Positions 21,901-35,470 of a stretch of 64,000 nucleotides of DNA are shown one piece after another. The notes below the pieces were generated by a model. The model saw only the letters and a list, made by a program, of their open reading frames with translations. It made no database searches and had not been told where the DNA came from. Origin of the DNA: Rebecca billardiae RCC1528 (lineage: Eukaryota > Haptophyta). The position numbers and the translations under genes were made by a program. The stretch spans positions 124,001 through 188,000 of the forward strand of contig OZ251248.1 of the NCBI GenBank assembly GCA_965240325.2, written 5' to 3'. Each line of letters starts with the position of its first letter. The first letter of the stretch is position 1.

Positions 21901-22321
21901 GCCCCCGCAGGGCGACGCCGCCACCAGCTTCTACGTCGTCAAGTCCGGCGCAGTCCAGACGTCCTATCTCTCGCCCGAAGGCGGCTCTGTGCCGACCCGC
22001 CAGTACGGCCCGGGCGAGTGCTTCGGCGCGTCCGGCGCGCTGGGCAGCCTGAGTCCGGGGAGCGCGGCGGGGGTGCGGCGGAACACGGCGACGGCGCTGG
22101 AGGACGGGACGGTGCTCTTCAAGCTGCCCCACCGCCACCTCCTCCTCCTGATGCGCGACGACACGAACGCGCAGTCCTCGCTCACCAACCTGAGCAAGCG
22201 GCGGCGGCAGAGCGACGAGCGCGACGCGTCGGGCATCGAGGTGAACAAGAAGCACCTGCGCGACGAGGAGGCGTTCATGATGAAGCGGCACCCGCCGCGG
22301 GAGGCCATCGACGAGGACTGA
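16955..22321 (+). CDS. Ser/Thr kinase with EF-hand and four cyclic-nucleotide-binding domains
   Basis: Predicted signalling kinase that could integrate Ca2+ and cyclic nucleotides. Seven exons: 16955-18079, 18338-19054, 19425-20116, 20515-20656, 20824-20954, 21427-21619 and 21911-22321, giving 1136 aa. The N-terminal 80 residues are Ala/Arg/Ser-rich and may target an organelle. The CDPK/CAMK-like kinase domain (about 85-355) has GKGTFGEVW, catalytic VAVKK, HRDIKPEN, IDFGTA and GTTGYWAPE. An EF-hand loop DVDGKGYITDSD lies near residue 461, with a degenerate partner near ITFDSYMRAL. Four cNMP domains follow (about 590-690, 713-800, 860-950 and 985-1085). Domains 1 (FFGETGILEGRPVRSSSV) and 3 (HFGETAFIDGRSRRNTTV) keep the Gly-Glu and Arg of the phosphate-binding cassette. 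Domain 2 lacks both and domain 4 lacks the Glu. Whether 18746-18930 is spliced out is uncertain, but it is open and Ala/Gly-rich. Confidence 0.88.
18078..18130. repeat. (GGGGTA)n telomere-like array in kinase intron 1
   Basis: About eight tandem GGGGTA units start exactly at the donor of intron 1, so the donor GTAGGG is itself part of the array. The same intron ends with CCCCCAACCCTACCCTAACC (about 18298-18326), in inverted orientation just before the acceptor. Confidence 0.9.
20421..20507. repeat. 17-bp minisatellite in kinase intron 3
   Basis: Five copies of GGCCATGCTGACGCGGC at a 17-base period, immediately before the acceptor at 20515. The CATGCTG cores are at 20432, 20449, 20466, 20483 and 20500. 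The core GCGGCCATGCTG recurs in another intron of the same gene (about 21670-21770, including a 31-base direct repeat) and in its 3' flank at about 22361. Confidence 0.9.
21301..21353. repeat. telomere-like TTAGGG tract in kinase intron 5
   Basis: TAGGGTTAGGGTTAGGGTTA followed by GGGTGAGGGTGAGGG, between exons ending at 20954 and starting at 21427. Confidence 0.9.
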
Positions 22322-22386
22322 CGGCCGCGGCGTGGCTTGGGAGGATGCAGCGGGTCGATCGGGCGGCCATGCTGATGATGCGCGCG

Positions 22387-22392
22387 AATAAA
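22387..22392 (+). promoter_or_regulatory. possible polyadenylation signal of the kinase gene
   Basis: AATAAA lies 66 bases after the kinase stop codon and is followed by an A-run. Use of this signal in the organism is not known from the window. The region 22322-22624 otherwise holds no gene. Confidence 0.3.
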
Positions 22393-22624
22393 AAATAGAG
22401 GGTCATGCACGCTCAATTCTCAATTCAAAATGGGCCCCCGACGACAGACAGGGTGGTGGTGCGCTTTGCGCTGCGCGGCACACGGCACAGCACCCATGGC
22501 GGCGGCCCGGCTGTGACGCCGAGCGCGCACGGCATCACTCGCTCCGGCGGCGGAGCAGCCCGCCGCCCCGCCCACCGCGCGCGCGCGCGGCGCACCCTAG
22601 CGGGGCGCGCCGACTCGCCGCGCC

Positions 22625-25600
22625 ATGCTCACCGGCGCGCGCCGCCGGCTCGGCCTCGCCGTCGGGCTGTGCGCGTGCGCGCTGCTGCTGCTGCAGCATC
22701 AGCTCGTGCCCTCGTCCGGCGCGTCGATGCGCGCGGACGTGCGCATCGTGCAGCCCGCGGCGGCGACGGCGGCGGCGGCGAACGGCGCGTATGTGCCGAC
22801 GACGGAGAGCGCCGCCGCGCGCCGGATGGAGGCCGAGCCCTCGAAGCGCGCGGCGCGGCACGCGACGGCGGCGCCGACGTCGGCGCCGGCCGGCGGCTCG
22901 GCCGAGCCGCCGCCGCTGGAGGCGCACCCGCGCGCGCGCGTGGGCGGGGACGTGTACGACGAGCCCGTGCTGCTGCGCGAGGCCGCCGCCGTCGCGCGCT
23001 CGCTCCCCGACGGCCGCCGCCAGCTCGTCCTCGTCCCCACCTCCAAGTCGTACGCGCACCTCGGCCTGAATCTGCTGCTCAACTTGCAGCGGCTCGGGTA
23101 CGAGCACGTGCTGCTGCTCGGCGTGGACGCGGGCGTGTGCGCCGAGGCGACGGCGCTCTCGCCGCTCCCCACCTCGTGCGTCTGGGACGGCGGCTGGCAG
23201 CGCGACGCCGAGCGCCTGCGCCGCGCACGCCCGTGGCTCGGCTACTGCGTCCCCGGCCCGTCAGGCTGCCAGTACGGCCTCGAGCCGCAGGCGTCGTATC
23301 GGCAGTGGCTCTCGCGCTGGGTGGTGAACGCGCGGCTCGTCGCGGCGGGGTACGACACGCTCATGCTCGACGTGGACACCGCGCTCGTCGACGACGTCCT
23401 AGCCGTCCTCTCCGCGCCGCCGCTCTCTCGCTACCAGCTGTTGTTCCACGGAGAATCTTTCGGGGACCCGTTTGGAAACGTGCAGTGCGGGCTGGTGGCG
23501 TGCCAGGGCGCGCGGCCGGGCGGCGGCGCGGCGAGCGTGGTCGCGGGCTTCGCGCTGCGCATCTTCCGCTTCCTCGACACCGCGCACGAGCGCCGGCTCG
23601 CGCGCCCGCGCCCGCCTGTGCCCAACCGCACCGAGCTCTTCGACGCGCGCTTCACGCCCGCGTGGGCGGAGCTGATGCCCGCCAAGTTCTACTTTGTGTT
23701 CGACCAGGTGCACCTCGTGGACGTGGTGCAGTCGCAGGCACGCGCCCGGCGCGCGCGCGCGTGCGGGGGGGGGGGCGGGCGGCGCGCGCGCGTGGGCGTG
23801 CGCACACCGCCGGGCACCCCCGCCGCGGCGCGCCCGCCCGCACCGCCCACGCCGCCGCGCCGCCCCGCACTTCATCCCCTCCGCCCCTAACCCTAACCCC
23901 CTAACCCTACCCTTGCCCTAACCCCCTAACCCCGAACCCGAACCCGAACCGCCCTCGCGACGCGCTCACCACGCAGACGCTGGGCGTGAACACCTTCCGG
24001 ATGGCACGCGGGTACAACTGCGACGTCGAGTTCCACTCGAGCGCCGGACCGGACCGGCCGGGCGCGGTGCGCGAGCGCGGCGCGGCGGACGGCTCCGGGC
24101 GCGGCAGCGTCGCGGTGCCGGCGATGCAGGCGGCGGGCGCCAACCTGAGCGCGCTGCCGCCGCTCAGCGCGCGGCGCGTGAACGAGCTGTACAAGGCCTT
24201 CGTCGAGTCGCGCGGCGCGTCGCGCGAGTGGCGCCGCCGCGAGCTCATCGACGCGCTGCCGCGCGGCTGGCGCGAGAGGTTTGCTCTCGACCGCAGCTCG
24301 GCGGCGATTTACGAAGCGGACCTCACAGACGGCTGGCCCGCCGACACGGCCGAGCTGCCGCTCGAGGGCGGCGCGCCGCCGCTCGCGCCGATCCGCGAGG
24401 GCTCGCTCGCGCACAGCTTCCTGCGCCAGCTCGAGCGCGACCGCGCGGCGGGCGAGGCGCTCCGCGCGGCGCAGCAGCACTCCGACGGCGCGGCCGCGCG
24501 GCAGCCGCCGGGCGGCGGCGCGGCGGGCGCGGCCGCGGCGGGCCCCGGCCCACGCGCGCCGCCGTCGGAGCCGGAGCGCGTGGCGCTGCTGCCCACGTGG
24601 CTCGTCTCACACTGGCGCGAGGGTGCGCCGCGCCGGGCCGCCCCAGCCGCTGCGCGGCCGCCCGCCGTGCCGAGCGCCGCGCTGAGCGCCCACCCGAGCG
24701 CCGCGCAAGCCTGAGTCGCGCGCGCCGCGCCGCGCCGCGCCGCGTCGCGCGCACGCGCGCGGCCAGGGATTCGCGGCGGGTGGGGCGTGGACCCGCCCGC
24801 GGCGATCGCCGTGCACGCCACGAACGCGGTGGACAAGCTCCTCGTCCTCACCGCCAACGGCCTCTTCGACCGCCGCGCGTACGCCGCCGCCAACGACACC
24901 ATTCACGCGGACACCTTCATTCACCGCACGCGGCCGCCTGTGATTGGCTACCTGCCAGCGCTGGGCGGCGCGCGCAGCCTCGGCGCGGCGCGCGAGAAGG
25001 GGGGCGCGTACCGCCCGCCGCTGCAGTTCGACGCCGCCGACGAGTACAGGGCCGCCGTCCTGCAGGTGACCGCGGCGCCGCGCGGCGCGCGCGCGCGCGT
25101 GCGCGCGCACCACCGCCCCGCGGCTGCCGGCTGGTGGCGGCTGGCGGCGCGCGCGCGCGCGCGCGCGCTTGGCTGGGGCGGGGCGCGGCCGTGGCGCGCG
25201 TGCGCCGCCGCCGCCCGCGCGGCCACACCCGCGCGCTCACGCGCGCGCGCGCGCCCTCGCCGCCGCGCGTGCACGCAGGGCCTCCCCGCGGCCGCCGCCC
25301 TCTCCGGCCGCGTCCTTGCGTACCCGCGCGTGCCGTGCGCGTCAGCATGGCTGACGCACGAGCGCGCGCAGGGCGCGGGCTGGGCCTTCCGCGGCTGCCG
25401 CACGGGGCTGTGCGGCGAGTGGCGCGTGGTGGTGGTGGGGTATGCCAGCGAGGAGGAGGCGGAGGCGCGCGGCGCGATGCGGCGCGGCGGCGCGGGCACG
25501 CCGCCGCTCCCGCCGCGCCCGCAGCCGCTCCCTGCCGACAGCGGGCTCCAGTGTGCCATGCATCCAAACATGATGTGGCCGGACAGTCCGGTGCGCCACC

Positions 25601-26097
25601 GTTACGGCAGCTGCTGTAACGGCCACGCCGCGTTCAACAACGAGCGCTTCGTCGCCGTGGGGTACGCGCTCTCCGCGTGGGACCTCGAGGCCTACGCCGC
25701 GCAGCTCGGGCCCGCCGCGCAGCCGGCCGCCGGGCGTAACCTCGCCTTCGCCGCCGAGGCCGCCGAGCTCGCCGCCGCCGCCGCCAGGGGCGGCGCCGCG
25801 CCGCCGCTGCTGCAGGTGAGCGAGGCGCGGCTCCGAGCCGAGCTCGCCAGCTTCGAGGCGGAGCCGATCGTGTGGCTCGCGTGGCCGCTGAATGTGACCG
25901 ACCCCGCGGAGGGTCCGGGCCGGCTCGCGCACCGCATGCGCACGTTCTGCAGGCGCGACGACAAGAGCTCGCGCCCGAGCCTGCGGCGGCCAAAGCCGCC
26001 ACGGCCGGCGGCCGGCGACGGCGGCGCCGGTGCGGCCGACGCAGACGAGGCGGGCGACGCCACGCAGCCGCCAGGCGGCGATGACGCCGCCGCTTGA
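22625..26097 (+). CDS. type II membrane glycosyltransferase, nucleotide-diphospho-sugar transferase (GT77-like)
   Basis: Probable Golgi glycosyltransferase. Four exons: 22625-23737, 23977-24622, 24767-25065 and 25279-26097, giving 958 aa. Residues 8-25 (GLAVGLCACALLLLQHQL) form a single N-terminal signal anchor. A stem rich in Ala, Pro and Ser follows. The catalytic region starts near residue 135 (QLVLVPTSKSYAHLGLNLLL, with GYEHVLLLGVD after it) and contains the acidic nucleotide-sugar motif GYDTLMLDVDTALVDDVLAV (DxD). Exons 2-4 continue one protein, with conserved-looking blocks AIAVHATNAVDKLLVL, a Cys-rich part (CRTGLC, YGSCCNGH) and a low-complexity C-terminus. The first intron uses a GC donor (CAG|GCACGC) if the phase-0 join is right. 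A GT donor four codons earlier is the alternative. Sugar specificity is unknown. Confidence 0.75.
23885..23951. repeat. telomere-like CCCTAA tract in glycosyltransferase intron 1
   Basis: CCCCTAACCCTAACCCCCTA runs followed by CCCGAA repeats, ending about 25 bases before the acceptor at 23977. Confidence 0.9.
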
Positions 26098-26492
<395 letters not shown>

Positions 26493-28340
26493 CAGGTGGA
26501 CGCCGCTGCACCCATCTGGCCCTTGGCGCTGGCCTCCACCGTGCCCCTCGCTCCACCCTAGGTGGGGCAGGGGGTGCGGGGTGTGACTAGGGGGGCCAAA
26601 GTGGCACTGTAGCATTACTGACGGCCACGAGCGCGGGTCCTAGCGAGTGTTTAGAGCTGATTTCGGGCTGGATCATTTGCCCTCTGGAGGGGTCTGGGCC
26701 GGCCATGTAGAAAAATCAGGTGCACATACCCTGAATATAGGGCGTAACGGCTAGCATATTTACTTATTAGAATGAGCCTGAACTTATTGGAAACGGCATG
26801 TAACGGTCGTCCTATATGTGACATATAGACCATGTCGACCTCACTTTGTTAGAGCATCTCAGCGAGATCGTTCTGAGTCCCCAGCAGCAGCAGGTCCCAA
26901 CATGCGATATAGGCTGTGTACTGGCAGGCTGTCAAATATGTAGTTTCCTAGAAGCCACCGATCGTTACATACCCACTGTGTATATAGGCGCCATGCTGAT
27001 GAATACAGCCTCATCTGATCTCGAGCTGCGAGATACGTTTTCAGACTGTGTATACGGCCACGCGTACGGCGTATTGCAGACATATTAGACCCAAAGCACC
27101 GGCCCCACGTCCTCAGCCCGGGAGTGCTCTCGGTCATAGTCAAGGTTTAAAGTCACTCGAGCCAACCGTCACCGCTCCCTGGCCGAGACCTACGAGGCAG
27201 GTCAAATCTGTCGTCGTCGCAGTGCGGCACAGTGCCGAGCATGCGATTCGGCAGCAAACGTCTGCTCCAGGCGGTGGCTGGCGTGTCTGCACCAAACCAG
27301 GCTGGATGGGATTGGTCCACATAGGTACGCACTACCCTGTTCCGCGCTATTTCTGGGCTTAGGGGCGGATATTCGGCCTACAGAGGCTGATCCGGCGCTG
27401 TTCGGCGCTCCTGGCTGGCTGCGCGGAGCCCAACGGCAAGCGCCGGCGTGTGCAAGGTGTCAAGATTGAGACGGTCTCTGACGCTCCCGCCGGTCTTGGG
27501 CGCACCAGGGTGCATGAGGGCCCATCTGCATCTGCTTCTGCAGGCATGAGCGTCACAGGGGCGCGCTTGCAGGCACGGTCGAGTGCACGTCGGACCTGTC
27601 GAATGAGCCAACCGCTGCCTGCGAGCACGTCCGCGACGTCCTGAGAGGCGAATGGGAGGCGCCCAGACGCCATCAGAGGGCACACGTGACCCATACCCAA
27701 CGTACTGACCATCGCAAGTGCCACGGCAGGTGCAAACACGGGCCCTACAAGCGGAACATGACAGTTGCGAGCTCCGCGGAGGTGCTGCGCGCGAGCTCGC
27801 GCCGGTCTGCTGACGGCGATTCCGGCGCAGTAGGGCAGGTTAGGCGAGCTGGGCATTCACAGACATACATGGACGATTGGTCCGAGCATCGATCTCATTG
27901 GTCCGAGTTGATCATGCGCCACACCGTGCGGTAGCGTAGCGGGCGTACGCAGCGCACCAATTCAAGCCGGCCGACGCGCGCCGCGCACGGCGCGAGGTGG
28001 CCAAGAAGCGGGTGGTGAGCCGCTGGTGGCGCAAAGGCACGGGTCAGTAGCGCCCACCAGCGTCACGCGCGCGCGCACCCGAGACCATCTCGGCGTCTCA
28101 GAGGTCGCGAGCGCGCGGCGGTCCACTGCCTCCGGCCGCTCGTGCTGGAGCGGAACCGAGCTCTGAGCGCCCGAAGGCGTCGGAGCTCGATTTTCGAGCG
28201 AGGTCCGAGAAAAAGGCTCCGCGCCACCCTAAAAGGCCGAGGGCGGAGCGAAAATGCGACGCGACTTTGCTTTTCATTTTTAAATGGGCGGTTTGGCCCC
28301 CCTAGTGTGACGAGCCCGGGGGCCAGGTTCCCCAGCATCA
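26493..28340. other. gene-poor region of lower GC
   Basis: The segment from about 26640 to 27090 is visibly less GC-rich than anything around it. Only short ORFs are present and none resembles a known protein. TTTGGCCCCCCTAGT occurs at about 28290, and its inverted form ACTAGGGGGGCCAAA at about 26586, a possible short inverted-repeat pair. Confidence 0.4.
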
Positions 28341-28660
28341 AGCACTGCATCTGCAGCAGCCCGCCGGCGGGCCGGGCTGCGACATCGACTACCACCTCAT
28401 CTGCTTCATCGCCCAGAGCGCGCTAGGCGTCGCGCTCACTCTCCAAGCCCCTCTTCTGCAGCTGCGCGCCGCTTGGCCGGCGCGCAGCGACGCGTACTAC
28501 GACCTCATCCTCATCCAGGCGCCCACGCGGGCGCACGGGGGCGACAGCCGCGGCTGCCGCTTGCCGGAGCTGCTCGCCGCTAGGTCGGCGGGCGGCGACA
28601 TCGACTACGACCTCACCCTCATCCAAGTGCTCCGGAAGGCGCTCGGCCGCGGCGGCATCT
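28340..28660. repeat. three diverged tandem copies of a roughly 110-130 base unit
   Basis: GCGACATCGACTACCACCTC (about 28378), GCGACGCGTACTACGACCTC (about 28487) and GCGACATCGACTACGACCTC (about 28595) each begin a similar block, ending CTCATCCA in the second and third copies. Reading minus-strand frames gives the repeated peptide [13 protein letters not shown]. Both strands stay open for one or two copies, so it may be a relic of a coding repeat. No known domain recognised. Confidence 0.65.
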
Positions 28661-28832
28661 GCCGTCGCCGCCGCGTGCCCCAGGCCGAGGCGGTGCTCCA
28701 TCCCGGCCCCGCTCCCGTAGGGGGGCAGGGCTGCGGGTGGCGCACTGTCTGACCTGGACGGAAGGCGCGGACGCATTCTATGTGTCTGTTGCACTCTGAG
28801 CCTGACGCTTGTCCGATGCTGCCACGTCGTTA

Positions 28833-30385
<1,553 letters not shown>

Positions 30386-33124
30386 ATGGCGGACGACTCG
30401 ATCCCGTCGCTCATCGGGCCCAAATCCAACCAGTATCAGCTCGACCGGACACACCTGCTCGGCGACGGCCACTCTGGGCAGGTGTACGCGGGCTGGAAAG
30501 TGAACAACAAGTCGCTGCAGGTGGCGATCAAGCTCGACAAGACGAGCGGCGCGAAGCACGAGTGGGCGATGCTGAAAAAGATGCAGGGGAAGGGCGTCCC
30601 CACCGTGCACTACACCGGTGCGGCGCGTCGCGCGGGCGGCTCGGCGGCGCGATGGCGCCGCGCCGCGCCGCGCGCTCGGCCGCGCACGCGCACGGGCGGG
30701 CGGCGCGCGCGAGGCGGCGCGCGCGGGCGCGCGCTCACGCGCACGCGCGCTGCCGCCGCTCCCCGCCCCGCCGCTCTCCCGCCGCTCTCCCCGCCGCCTC
30801 GGGCGCGCAGGCGTGTCTGGCAAGTGGCACGTGTGTGTGATGGACCGGCTCGGCCCGACGCTCGCGACGTGGGCGGACTCGATGCGGTATACGCACCCGC
30901 ACTCGCACTTGCGAGAGCAGGTGAGCGCGGTGGGGCGCAAGCTGCTGCGGCTGCTGCAGGGCCTGCACGAGAAGGGCGACATCCACGGCGACGTGAAGCC
31001 CGAGAACTTTCTCGTGCCGTTCAAGCCGAACGGCGACCAGGGCCCGGCGACCAACATCGACATGGTGCGGCACGACCCGGTGATGGTCGACCCGGGGTTC
31101 TCGTCGTCGTGGCGGAAGAAGGGCTCCGACAAGCACATCGACTACTCGCAGGCGCTCGGCCAGTTCCACGGCACCACGCGCTACGCGTCGCTGCACTGCC
31201 ACGCGGGCCGCACGCTCGCGAGGCGCGACGACCTCGAGAGCCTGGGGTACACGGTGCTGTACCTGCTGCAGGGGCGGCTGCCGTGGCAGGGGCAGGAGGG
31301 CGCGGACAAGGAGCAGCGCGACCAGAAGGTGCTGCGCATCAAGGGCTCCATGACGCCGTCCGCCATCTGCGCCACCGCGCCGCCGCAGGTGCGCACGCGC
31401 GAGCGAGCCGCGCCGCCGCGCCGCATGCGCCGCCGCGCCCGCGCGCCGCGCCGCGCCGCGCGGGCACGCGCGCTGACACCCGCCGGCGGCGCGCGCGCCG
31501 CGGCGCGCGCAGATGAAGTACTTCATGACGTACGTGCGCCAGCTGCCCTTCCAGGAGGACCCGGACTACGAGTTCCTCGACCACTGCCTCAACTTTGGCG
31601 ACTACTCGCACATGCCGTCGTGGCACGCGCGGCTCAAGAGCCTCACCGACTCGGAGGAGGCGGCGGCGCCCGCGGCGGCGGCGCCGGCGGGGACGAAGCG
31701 GAAGCGCGAGAAGAACGACACGGGGCCCGAGGAGGACCGGCCCGTCGCGAAGCGGATTAAGACCGAGCCGCCGCAGGAGCCGTGCCGCGCCTTCATGTGG
31801 TTCGTCATCTCGAACAACCCGCTCGAGGGGCGCGAGGCGTACACATCGCACACTACCTACCAGAACCTTCTGAACAAGGTGAACGAGTTCTGGAAGCAGG
31901 GGCTGTGGATCAAGCACATCTGCTTCGACGGCTCGGTGTACACGGCGCTGTTCAACTCGAACCACAAGTACGCGCAGCAGACGCTCTCGCACCAGACCTC
32001 GCTCGAGGACCTCAAGCGCTTCATCAAGGAGTACTGGAACAAAGGCTACTACGTCACCTCGCTCGCGCGCGACGCGGTCGGCTGGGGGATCGTAGTCACC
32101 AAGTTCCAGGTGTGTGTGTGCGCGGGCGTGTGTGTGCGCGCGCGCGAGTGTGCGTGTGCGTGGGCGTGTGGGCGCGGGCGTGTGGACGTGGCCTTGGGCG
32201 TGGGCGTGGGGCGTGGGCGTGGGGCGTGCGCGGGCGGTGCCGCGCCGTCGCGTGCCCCGCGGTGCAGTGGCGAGGGGGGAGGCTGGGCGGCCGCGGCGCG
32301 CGGCGCCGCGCTCACGGCCGCACCCGACCCCACCGCGCCGCCGCCTCGCCGCCGCCTCGCCGCCGCCGCCGCGCGGCGCCGCGCAGCCGCACCAGGCGTA
32401 CTACAAGCAGTCGTACTGCGTCTCGTGCATGATCCCGATCAACTGGATCAAGCAGAAGTGGCAGAAGGACTTTTACATCTCGTGAGCGCGCGCCTCCCGC
32501 GCGCGCGCGCGCGCGCGGACGGGCCGCGCGCCATCGGACCGTCGGGCTGCCCGCAGCGGCTGCGGACGGCCTCGACAGCGGCGTGGCGCGCCGCGCGCGG
32601 TGCCGACACCGTCGCCGCCTTCGAGGGCGCCCTCGCCCGGGCCGCGCACCACCCCTCCGCGCGCGGCGCACACGCGCAACACACGCAACCCTGCACTCAC
32701 GCACGCCGCGCCCCACCTCGGCGCACTCCCTCCCGCCGCCGCCTTTGCCGCCGCCGCCTTTGCCGCCGCTTGTCGCGTGCCGCCGCTGCCGCGCGTGCGC
32801 GTGCGCAGCTGCTGCGCGTTCTCCGAGGAGCCGCAGCTCGCGTCCGTGATCATCATGAGCAAAGGCGAGCCGTACTGCTCGCAGAAGGTGGAGGTCGACT
32901 TCAAGTACCCCAGCGAGGTGATCCACAAGCACTGGGACGCGGGGTACATCATCACCAACGTGGCCTCGTGGCAGGACCAGAACGTGTTCGTTCTGTCCAA
33001 GCCCAAAAACACAACCTTCTCGACGCAGGTCTCCTCGCGCACGCGCGACTACAAGAAGGAGATCAAATCGGCGTGGGACAACAACAGATCGATGGTCACG
33101 CTCGGCTACTGCCGCGTGACATGA
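30386..33124 (+). CDS. MUT9-like / EL1-like casein kinase 1 family protein
   Basis: Nuclear Ser/Thr kinase. Plant relatives (MLK/AEL) phosphorylate histones and signalling regulators. Five exons: 30386-30617, 30811-31388, 31513-32109, 32396-32481 and 32809-33124, giving 602 aa. The kinase domain occupies about residues 18-300: Gly-loop LLGDGHSGQVYAGW, Lys in VAIKLDK, HGDVKPENFL instead of HRD, DPG instead of DFG/DLG (VMVDPGFSSSW) and the CK1 substrate-site block HGTTRYASLHCHAG. A basic nuclear-localisation stretch (GTKRKREK, VAKRIKTE) lies at about 330-350. From about 365 to the end is the MLK-specific C-terminal beta-repeat region (DUF7477-like), with repeated W.KGYYVTSLA / VVTKFQ.YYKQSYCVS / DAGYIITNVA blocks. 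The HGD and C-terminal module make the MLK/AEL assignment strong. Confidence 0.93.
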
Positions 33125-34904
33125 GCGGCGCGCCGCGCGGCGCGGGGCTCCGCCGCGCGCGCACGCCGGCCGAGCCGAGGAGCGACCGACGGGCGCGCGC
33201 GCAGGCTGTCAGCCGTCGCCGGCGGACACTCAGCGCCGCGCTGCGGCCGCGCGGCCTCGCGCCGGCCATGCCGCGGCCATCCGCCGCGCCACTGCCCGAG
33301 CGCCTGAGCGGGGTGCCTCGGGCGCGTATCTGAAGAGCCGGCGATCGCATGGACGAATGGGCGGACTCCGATGATGTCGACCTAGTGACAATGACGCCTG
33401 ATGAGCCGCACAGGATGAGGAGCCGTATTATCCGCGGCGCCGCCGGCGAGCCCGGCGACGGCGCCCGGCATCGTCACCGTCTGCTCGTCCGCGGGGCTCC
33501 GCCGCCTGCCGGAGTCCGGACTCACTCCGCCTCCGGACTGGACTGGTGCGACTGCATCGTCGGCCGGGCGCGGCCCGCTGCGCGGTCCTCTTAGCCGCGC
33601 GCCGGCTGCCCGTGTGGTGGTGGCGTGGCATCCTCGCAGGCACCGGGCCTCCTCATCTGCCCCGTGGCCTGCCGCACAGCTCCCGCCTGACGCTCGCCCG
33701 GTCCTCTCAATGCTCACGCGACTGAGATGCGTACGCCGGGCGCTGCGGCGGACACGTGTCAAGTGCATGCGAGTTGCGATGCACCCCGCCTGCCAGCTGG
33801 GCCCGGGGTGCATGTAGCGCCAGTGGACAGCGCAAGCGCATGTTTCGTCTGATGTGAATGCCCTCGCCGGCAGGTGCCCAGGGCGCTTGTGGTGGTAGCG
33901 CCGCAGCCTGATGCGGCCCTACCGCGTCGGCGCGTGACAAGGCGCGGCGGCGGCATGGCAGAATCGGCAACGCGGTGTGCGGCTACCGTCAAGGCAAGGC
34001 AGTGCCGGCAAACGCGCTGCGCCGTTGTACATTGTCAGAACGCATGAGCAGCGCTAGCCGCAGCGCAGTTGTTTGCACGGCCGCTACAGGCGGCCGGCCG
34101 CCACCGGTCGGCCGCGCCGAGAACTCAGTGAGTGGCCGGACCTGAGTCACTGAGTGAGTGACTGACTGAGTGAGTGGACCGGCTCGGCACTCACTCTCCG
34201 GAACGGCTTGAGACTGCACGTGCGGTGACGACATGATGACGACGTTATGGGCCGAAGCCTGCTACATCAGCAGACTGTAACGGGCGCCGGGCTGTCGGAA
34301 TAACGGCTCCCACGCGCGCGATCGGCGACGACGGTCACGGCGACGACCCGCCTGTCGACCGCCGTCGACCGCGTAATACGACTCGTCTGCACAACGACGA
34401 TTATAAAGTTATAAACGTAGTATAGTAGTAGATCGATTATATTATAATTAGATATTGTAGCAGCCCACCTGCTGAATCATCGTGTCCATCGTCGTCTCAT
34501 CGGCGGCAAGGCGCCAAGGCGCGAGCCTCAGCCTGCGGCTGCGCTGCTGAAAATGCAATAATCGAGACATCCGAGTGATGCTCGCATCGATGGGGCCGGC
34601 GCCGGCCGTGATGGGTGTACCGCTCGGACGGCTCGTGCCTCGTGGAATGCCGGGTGGCGAATGACCACACGGCACCTTGCTCGCGAGGGTCCCCGAGGGC
34701 GGCCGGGCGTGGCCGAGCTGACTCCTCAGCCCGGCTGGGCGCCCGCCGCCCGGCCGCAGCGGCATTGCCGCCGCCCGTGCCTCCGCCCCAGCGGGCGCCA
34801 GTCGCCGCCGGCACGCCAGCCCGTGCGAGTGCGGGGCGACGCCCCACGCTTCCGCGCCTCCGCGAGCACGCGCCCTCGAGCGGCCGCCGCGCCCGGAGCC
34901 GCGC
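33125..34904. other. intergenic, no gene seen
   Basis: 3' flanks of two converging genes. Small simple repeats only (GAGTGAGTGACTGACTGAGT at about 34152). ORFs of up to 160 codons lack any recognisable pattern. Confidence 0.45.
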
Positions 34905-35428
34905 TCAGTCGAAGATGCACCGCACGTCACGCGCGGGCGCGCGGCAGAGGGGACACAGCCACTGCGAGCGCGGCCGCACCTTGATGGAGGTGGCGCAGCG
35001 CTCGCACACGCACTTGTGCATGCACAGCGAGGACTCGTCGACGGGCACGAAGGCGTGCGTCTTCTTGAGCTCCATGCAGATCACGCACAGATCGTCGTGC
35101 GAGACGGCGGTGTACGACCCCTGCGCCGGCGGCGACGGCTGGAGACTCATCATCGGCGGCACGCCGCCGCTGTGCCCGCCGCCGCCGCCCAGGGCGGCGC
35201 CCCGGCCGAGCGCCGGCGTGCCCGCGTCCGCGGCGCGCGCGGCTGAGCCGTGCGCCGCCGCGCCGGCGAGCATCAGAGACTTGGCCTGGGCGAACTCGGT
35301 CTCGGTCAGCAGGCCCTGCGCGCGCATGCGCCCGAGCTCAGCGAGCTCCGCGGCGACGCGTTGCCCGGCGGTCGGCCCCACGGCCGCGGCCGCGGCCGCG
35401 GCTGTGGGCGTGCCCGGCTGGCCGCCGC

Positions 35429-35470
<42 letters not shown>

